A DNA stretch of 64,000 nt from Cladocopium goreaui (lineage: Eukaryota; Sar; Dinophyceae; Suessiales; Symbiodiniaceae), in contig CAMXCT020000317.1 in NCBI GenBank assembly GCA_947184155.2, positions 97,950-161,949 of the forward strand. Direction: 5' to 3'. The notes under the pieces were generated by a model. The model was given only the letters and a program-made list of their open reading frames with translations. It did not search any database and was not told the DNA's origin. The position numbers and the translations under genes are program-made. This document shows, piece after piece, positions 59,801 to 64,000 of the stretch (its first letter is position 1; every line of letters begins with the position of its first letter).

Positions 59801-61283
59801 CTCAGGTCAAAGTGTGATGTCTAGAAGGCTCACAATATCCAAGAAGGACGACACTCAGATCTGGAAGAGGTATCAAAAAGTATCAAAATGTGTCAGAGAA
59901 TACCCGCATTTGAAAATGTGCAAAGCGAGGAGGTGCACACTAATCCACTGTGTGCAACCCAGGATCAATCTTGCCAGGCCCCTCAAAGAGGTAAGCTCCT
60001 GATGTCATGAACGAAGGACGAGCAAAGTGGCCGTGGTCTCAATGAGTCAATGAGTGTAATGAGTCCATGAACATTTGATAAATAGACACGTTAGACACTG
60101 TCCTTCGCAAATCTTTCGCATCCACTGTGCCCAAGTCCGGCCCCTGCACAATTCTGCGGGCAATCCCTCAGATCCATTAATCCTGGATGGATCACTATGG
60201 CGTAACGTAATGTAAGGTAATGGTAATGCCAATGAAAACTCAAAGGTAAGGTCAAGCTATTGTAATTGTAAGTGTAATGTAAATGAAATGCCATCCGATG
60301 CAATGGAATGTACTGCAACGCAATGGAATGTAATGCAATGTAATGGAATACAATTGTATGTCCTGCAAGGTATATAATGTAATGTAATCCGATGTAATGT
60401 ACTGTAATGCAATGTAACGTATGGATGCATGCATCTATATATCTATGTATCTATGTATCTATGTATCTATGTATCTAATCTAATCTAATCTTATCTAATC
60501 TTATCTTATCTTATCTTATCTGTCTATCTGTCTGTCTGTCGGTCTGTCTGTCTGTCTGTCTGTCTATCTGTCTATCTGTCTATCTGTCTATCTGTCTATC
60601 TATCTATCTGTCTATCTATCTATGCATCTATGCATCTATGCATCTATGCATGCAGCCATGCATGAATGATGGACGGATGGACGGACGGATGGATGGATCG
60701 AGGGGCGTGCGTACGTACGTACGTATATTATACATGTCATGTGAGTGTTCTTCCTAAACCGAACCTGCCAATAGCAGCTCAAGGCTCTGCAAACGGCGCA
60801 ACGCACCAATGCCCTGACCAGCACACCCACTGATGTTGTGAGGGTACCCTATGGTACCTTGAGGTGGCCAAATTGCCTGCTAAAGGTATTCAAGTATTTT
60901 TTTGGTGTGGCCAGACCTGTGACTTCAGTGACGCTTTTATCTTCGAGATTACAGCCGTAGTCAAAACTGACAGTCAAGATAAACAAAGTGATCACACAAA
61001 AACGTGGTCACCATATGTATATGGTCACTATATAGTCGTCGTGTCACTGCCATAAGTTGAACCTGTCCACCCCACCAGCCCCACCGAATCAAACCTGGGC
61101 CAATTGGCAGGCTCCGTGCTCTCCAATAGATGTGAAACTGACATCGACCTGTGATTCAAAAGAATAACATTTCACGAAAAGAAGACCCAAAAGTGTCCAG
61201 TTCGCATTTTTCTTCGGCGTTCAGCCTCCAATTCCTTCAAGCCTTCCAAGGCTCTCAGCGACTTTGCAAGTGATTGAACAACC
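54140..61283 (-). CDS. Leucine-rich-repeat protein gene(s), scattered exons
   Basis: Many short minus-strand frames follow the ribonuclease-inhibitor-type LRR pattern (L..L.L....N.IGD.GA.ELA.A). In gene order: about 61215-61283 (VVQSLAKSLRALEGL); 61095-61148 (SFTSIGEHGACQLAQ); about 59758-59822 (FDLRKLDLSVNEIGD); 59020-59112 (LPALTEFEVALFDN); about 58470-58540 (PEDIAHALSSHSLRD); about 58035-58095 (LQNLSIDLNVNHVG); about 57015-57070 (VGARELSQARQIL); 55089-55149 (LVDLELDVSGNGIG); 54879-54932 (GDSGACELARAMSSL); about 54365-54422 (ADLRGNLVGDNGERE); about 54150-54210 (LPKLERLELRLGGN). The exons at 55.1 and 54.9 kb join as NGI(G)DSGACELA across a GC-AG intron (54933-55088). LRR domains bind proteins; the partner is unknown. 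Whether this is one gene or two cannot be decided, and several exons are surely missed. Confidence 0.75.
54570..54775. repeat. CTAT/CATC/CCCAT microsatellite
   Basis: CTAT then CATC then CCCAT/CCTAT units; lies between LRR exons. Confidence 0.97.
55310..56265. repeat. TATACAT microsatellite, about 0.95 kb
   Basis: ACATTATAT units with variants ATTCTAC and ATACATC. The long Tyr/Ile/His frames (up to 239 codons) are artefacts. It lies between LRR exons and so probably in an intron. Confidence 0.97.
56266..57010. other. Intron-like sequence between LRR exons
   Basis: Includes a T-rich segment with 'gattttttgtaattctggtggg'-type repeats (56470-56660), a (CAT)n run at 56795-56835 and TA tracts at 56915-56985. 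No exon was recognised. Confidence 0.5.
59400..59475. repeat. TTTATA microsatellite-like tract
   Basis: AT-rich TTTATATTTATA units. Confidence 0.85.
59617..59722 (+). mobile_element. MITE-like element, family A, copy 2
   Basis: Matches the minus strand of 6317-6424: 'aactatggaaaatcacca', 'ttttcaatagctacgtta' and the end 'ttaccagagggta'. The left end 'cctggtaaacata' is partly decayed. It lies between LRR exons. Confidence 0.8.
60185..60425. repeat. AATGT/TGTAA degenerate microsatellite
   Basis: Irregular units of 'taatgtaatg', 'gcaatgg' type. Confidence 0.9.
60426..60725. repeat. TATC/TGTC/GCAT/GGAC microsatellite
   Basis: Compound tetranucleotide tract: TATC, AATC, TGTC, TATG, GGAC and CGTA units in turn. 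Confidence 0.97.
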
Positions 61284-61289
61284 TCCTGG

Positions 61290-62685
61290 CACCGAAGTCA
61301 CGAAATCATCATACCGACAGAATAAAGTCTCCAAATTTGCAAGGCAGACCGGAGACAAGCGCTTTCTGCGGACGTTGACCTTGATTCCTCAGACAACTTC
61401 AAAAAATTGTTTTCTACCACGGACCCGACCTGACCAAAATTCAAGAAATATACGTTCAACATCGTCATTGGTAAATTTAATTCCCTCCACCATGACGACC
61501 AAATACGTTTAACATTTTTTGGTTATGCAAACAATTGGAGTCAATGTCATACACATGCCAAGCCCCTTGCCCAATAGTTGCTGAGTCAGTGCATTTCGCA
61601 TTTGACGGTCAGTTGCCTGGGCCGAATCCATTCCACTGATGTTTGTTCCGTTCCGCTTCGGTGCAGTATTTGGTTCCATTGATTTAACAAAAAAAATTGC
61701 CCATCCATTGCGCTGGAATTCCAACACTTTCCGGATGTTTTGTGTATCCAAACACGTGGATTGATTGCAAACAAATTGACCAAAGCAGGGTCGCCAACGC
61801 CAACTCGAAAAGCAGTTGCAGCATCATAGAAGTGCAGGGCCTGAGGTGAACTCAAGCAGTGTTGAAAACATTTTTTGACTTTGAATGCATGGTGGAAGGA
61901 ACAGAATATCACTCTATAATACTATGGCATTTTGAACCACACATAAACAGATCACAACTGCGCGTGCAAACCAAACCTATACAAACCAGACCTGGAACAT
62001 GGCCTCGGCAAAAATCCAAAACTATCATTCCATTGCCACTTCGGGGTTGTACAATTTGGCTGCGCGCAAACTGGGGACGCAACGCCTGGTGCCAAAACCT
62101 CGGCGATTAAAAACACACAAAAATGTGGCAAATTCAAGACATGTCTAACAAATGTGCTCAACACCCTGTCCTGACATTTTCCAGACACTTTCCAATTTTC
62201 CAAAACAAGGCACATCCGCAGGCATGTGTCGAAACCAGTCTGGCATTGCCATGGTTGGTTGGCACAAAAAGAAAATGACCGACTGGTTGTAAAATGCCCT
62301 GCGCACTGTCGATGTTTTACTTGGAAAAACGGGTGGATGAAACGTGTGTCTGCGGCAAATTTGCCATTTTTGTAACCTCAAGTATTGATTCTGTTGAAAA
62401 TCAAAACCTGTGTTTGATCTTATCAAATGGCTGCAGAGTGTTCACACAGCAATTTTTGTCTGTTTGCCAATCATGAAACCATGTTTTTGAGTTGAATTGC
62501 GTTTCACACAACTGCACGTGGCCAGTGTTTAAACACTCAAAAAAATCGAAAACACTTGATGACGTATACGTCAATTTTTTGCAAGTGAAAAAAATGGGAA
62601 AAAAACAACCAAGGTTGGTTACGAATACGGGTTGTGCCCGACCACAAAAGACATACAAGGCATAGACATGCATAGACATATTTTA
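61290..62685. other. Unique sequence without a firm gene
   Basis: Mixed-composition DNA. Minus-strand frames around 61510-61900 and 62150-62420 lack motifs I recognise. Confidence 0.4.
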
Positions 62686-62689
62686 TCAC

Positions 62690-63010
62690 TCTTGCAACCG
62701 CTGCTGAGCCAATGCAACATGCTTGAACTAGGTGAGTTGCAATCTGCCGAAGGGTGGCAGAGGGGTGGGGCAAGACTGCAACTCACCTAAAGAAGAAACA
62801 TGATTGACCACAATCAGCATGAAGTAAGTTGAAGTGACATGGAATTGACGTTGATGTTGAAGGGAGACATTCATCACAAACGACCGTTTGAACCAAGCTG
62901 ATGTGCATCCACATCTTGCATGCAGTGATAAGTCGCTATCAAGCTTGACCGCTACAATATCATTTTTGCAACCGCTGGTGAGCCATTGCAACATGCTTGA
63001 ACTATCAAAG
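62690..63010. repeat. Direct duplication 'gcaaccgctg...catgcttgaacta'
   Basis: A segment of about 40 bp containing 'ttgcaaccgctg(c/g)tgagcca' and 'tgcaacatgcttgaacta' occurs at 62690-62731 and 62965-63006, about 275 bp apart. Confidence 0.85.
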
Positions 63011-63122
63011 GACGTGCAACTACCGTGAACTCAAGTTGCACTGAATGGGACTGCTACGCAAGGAACACTCATCTGTTTTCAAGCTGGGGCTATCTCACGG
63101 CCTGTTGTTCCCCCATTTTTCA

Positions 63123-63998
63123 GAGTGCCGTGAGTTTGTCCCAGCAAACTGAAGCTTCCATCTTACACTCAGCGGCACCCAGAGCAATCACCTTCTCGCA
63201 ACTGAATCGTGATGGTCCATCTGAAAGATCTGAATCAGTAGGAACCCTAGCATACCAAGGTGTGATTAGCTCTTGGTACACTCCAGCGCCATAGTTGCAA
63301 TGAGGACCTTTCTGGCAATTACATTTCTAAAGACGCAAGAAATGAGGGAATCTCGAGCACCATTGTTGTCAGTGTAGATTACAACAGCGTCTGTGACTTG
63401 ATCACCCCAAAGCAAGAACGCGCAAAACAAAGCAAAGAACTCACACTCAAAATTTGCAGTTTGTTTGCCAAACGGGTTGAGTGTTGTCACCATCTCATCT
63501 GACAACCTGTGTGAAAAGTTAAGTAACGCACAGGTTTAACAGCAGGACTGAAGAGCACTGCCCAATGCCCGATGTAACACCTTTCACATCGACATCATAG
63601 CAAGCGTCTGTTTGGATGAACCATGTTTCCGCCGACGCTGGCTTGAGCTCACGAGGACGCCCCTATGCAACTTCAGTGCAAGAACCACATCATCCGAAAG
63701 GGACCACAGTTTTGTCCCTAACCTGATCAATGAAGTCGGGCCCCCCAGCACCAGCAAACTGTTGCCGCAGACCCGCACGTTCTTGCGCTGCAATGTCATG
63801 CAGCTCGTCCAAGGTCACCAGCGCAGGCTGGAATTTTGTAGGCCAAAGCCCTGTCTTCTCAACATTGCTAACTAAATCCGTACCACTGCGCAATTCGTCA
63901 ACAACGGCCATGTCTGGATAGTCAACTGACTTGAGCATCTCCTCCGACAGCAAGAGGTTCTTGTCCTTGAGGATCTGGGCAACTTCACTATCCATGGA
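63123..63998 (-). pseudogene. Retroelement polyprotein C-terminal part (RNase H-like region), frameshifted and truncated
   Basis: The minus strand reads, in order: 63690-63998, 'DYPDMAVVDELRSG', 'TGLWPTKFQPALV'; near 63560-63620, FIQTDACYDVDV then SGIGQCSS; 63340-63500, ECEFFALFCAFLLWG and VVIYTDNNGARDSLI; 63123-63290, VYQELITPWYARVP, TDSDLSDGPSR and a TGA stop. An RNase H-like fold (first Asp in a TDA context, Glu, then YTDN) followed by a WYARVP...DGPSR tail is characteristic of reverse-transcriptase polyproteins of dinoflagellate retroelements, as I recall them. The frame changes near 63290-63330 and again around 63500-63700, so the copy is decayed (or interrupted by introns). The reverse transcriptase domain would lie beyond 64000. 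The exact retroelement class is uncertain. Confidence 0.72.
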
Positions 63999-64000
63999 CG

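Overview
This window looks like nuclear DNA of a dinoflagellate, probably Symbiodiniaceae-like. This is inferred from gene architecture, not from a database match. Four signs support it. (1) Genes are cut into tiny exons (about 45-110 nt) joined by introns that mostly begin GC, sometimes GA or GT, and end AG followed by G. (2) A small gene is repeated head-to-tail six times with almost identical units. (3) Every gene I can identify is on the minus strand. (4) Most of the rest is microsatellites, minisatellites and short inverted-repeat elements. Nothing looks bacterial. Long open frames that start at GTG, TTG or CTG, or that lie in repeats, were not called as genes.

Layout. 1-8.4 kb is almost entirely repetitive: GATA/GACA tracts, a 13-bp minisatellite, a duplicated AT-rich module, TA tracts, a 34-bp repeat and a CACACTT-type repeat. 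8.4-9.7 kb holds one intronless minus-strand ORF of 446 codons with a C-terminal zinc-ribbon-like motif, probably from a mobile element. 10.1-12.1 kb is a chain of tandem arrays (297 bp, then 248 bp, then CACTTCC-type). 12.2-14.9 kb has a few exon-like frames I cannot name. 15.5-18.3 kb is a spliced protein-kinase gene in which 12 exons can be joined by eye. 18.7-27 kb is mostly unassigned, with short inverted-repeat elements, a dispersed 131-135 bp repeat and an isolated exon matching the C-terminal part of RtcB. 27.5-29.2 kb is a giant compound microsatellite. 29.8-34.7 kb is a spliced RtcB RNA-ligase gene whose largest visible intron contains a 56-bp minisatellite and a GAT tract. 35.9-36.8 kb carries FtsJ/RrmJ-type methyltransferase exons. 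38.4-39.1 kb carries centrin-like EF-hand exons. 39.5-41.5 kb is a 106-bp satellite open in all three forward frames, and 41.8-42.2 kb a 20-bp repeat. 47.85-52.99 kb is the six-copy array of a 74-residue protein gene. 54.1-61.3 kb holds scattered leucine-rich-repeat exons. 63.1-64.0 kb is the decayed C-terminal part of a retroelement polyprotein cut by the window edge.

How the genes relate. No operon or pathway is visible. RtcB ligase and an FtsJ-type 2'-O-methyltransferase are both RNA-processing proteins and are neighbours, but this may be chance. The most unusual content is structural: a chain of GC/GA-AG introns with a strict AG|G acceptor rule, a short repeat family whose end coincides with an intron acceptor, and a homogenised tandem gene array with two spacer types.
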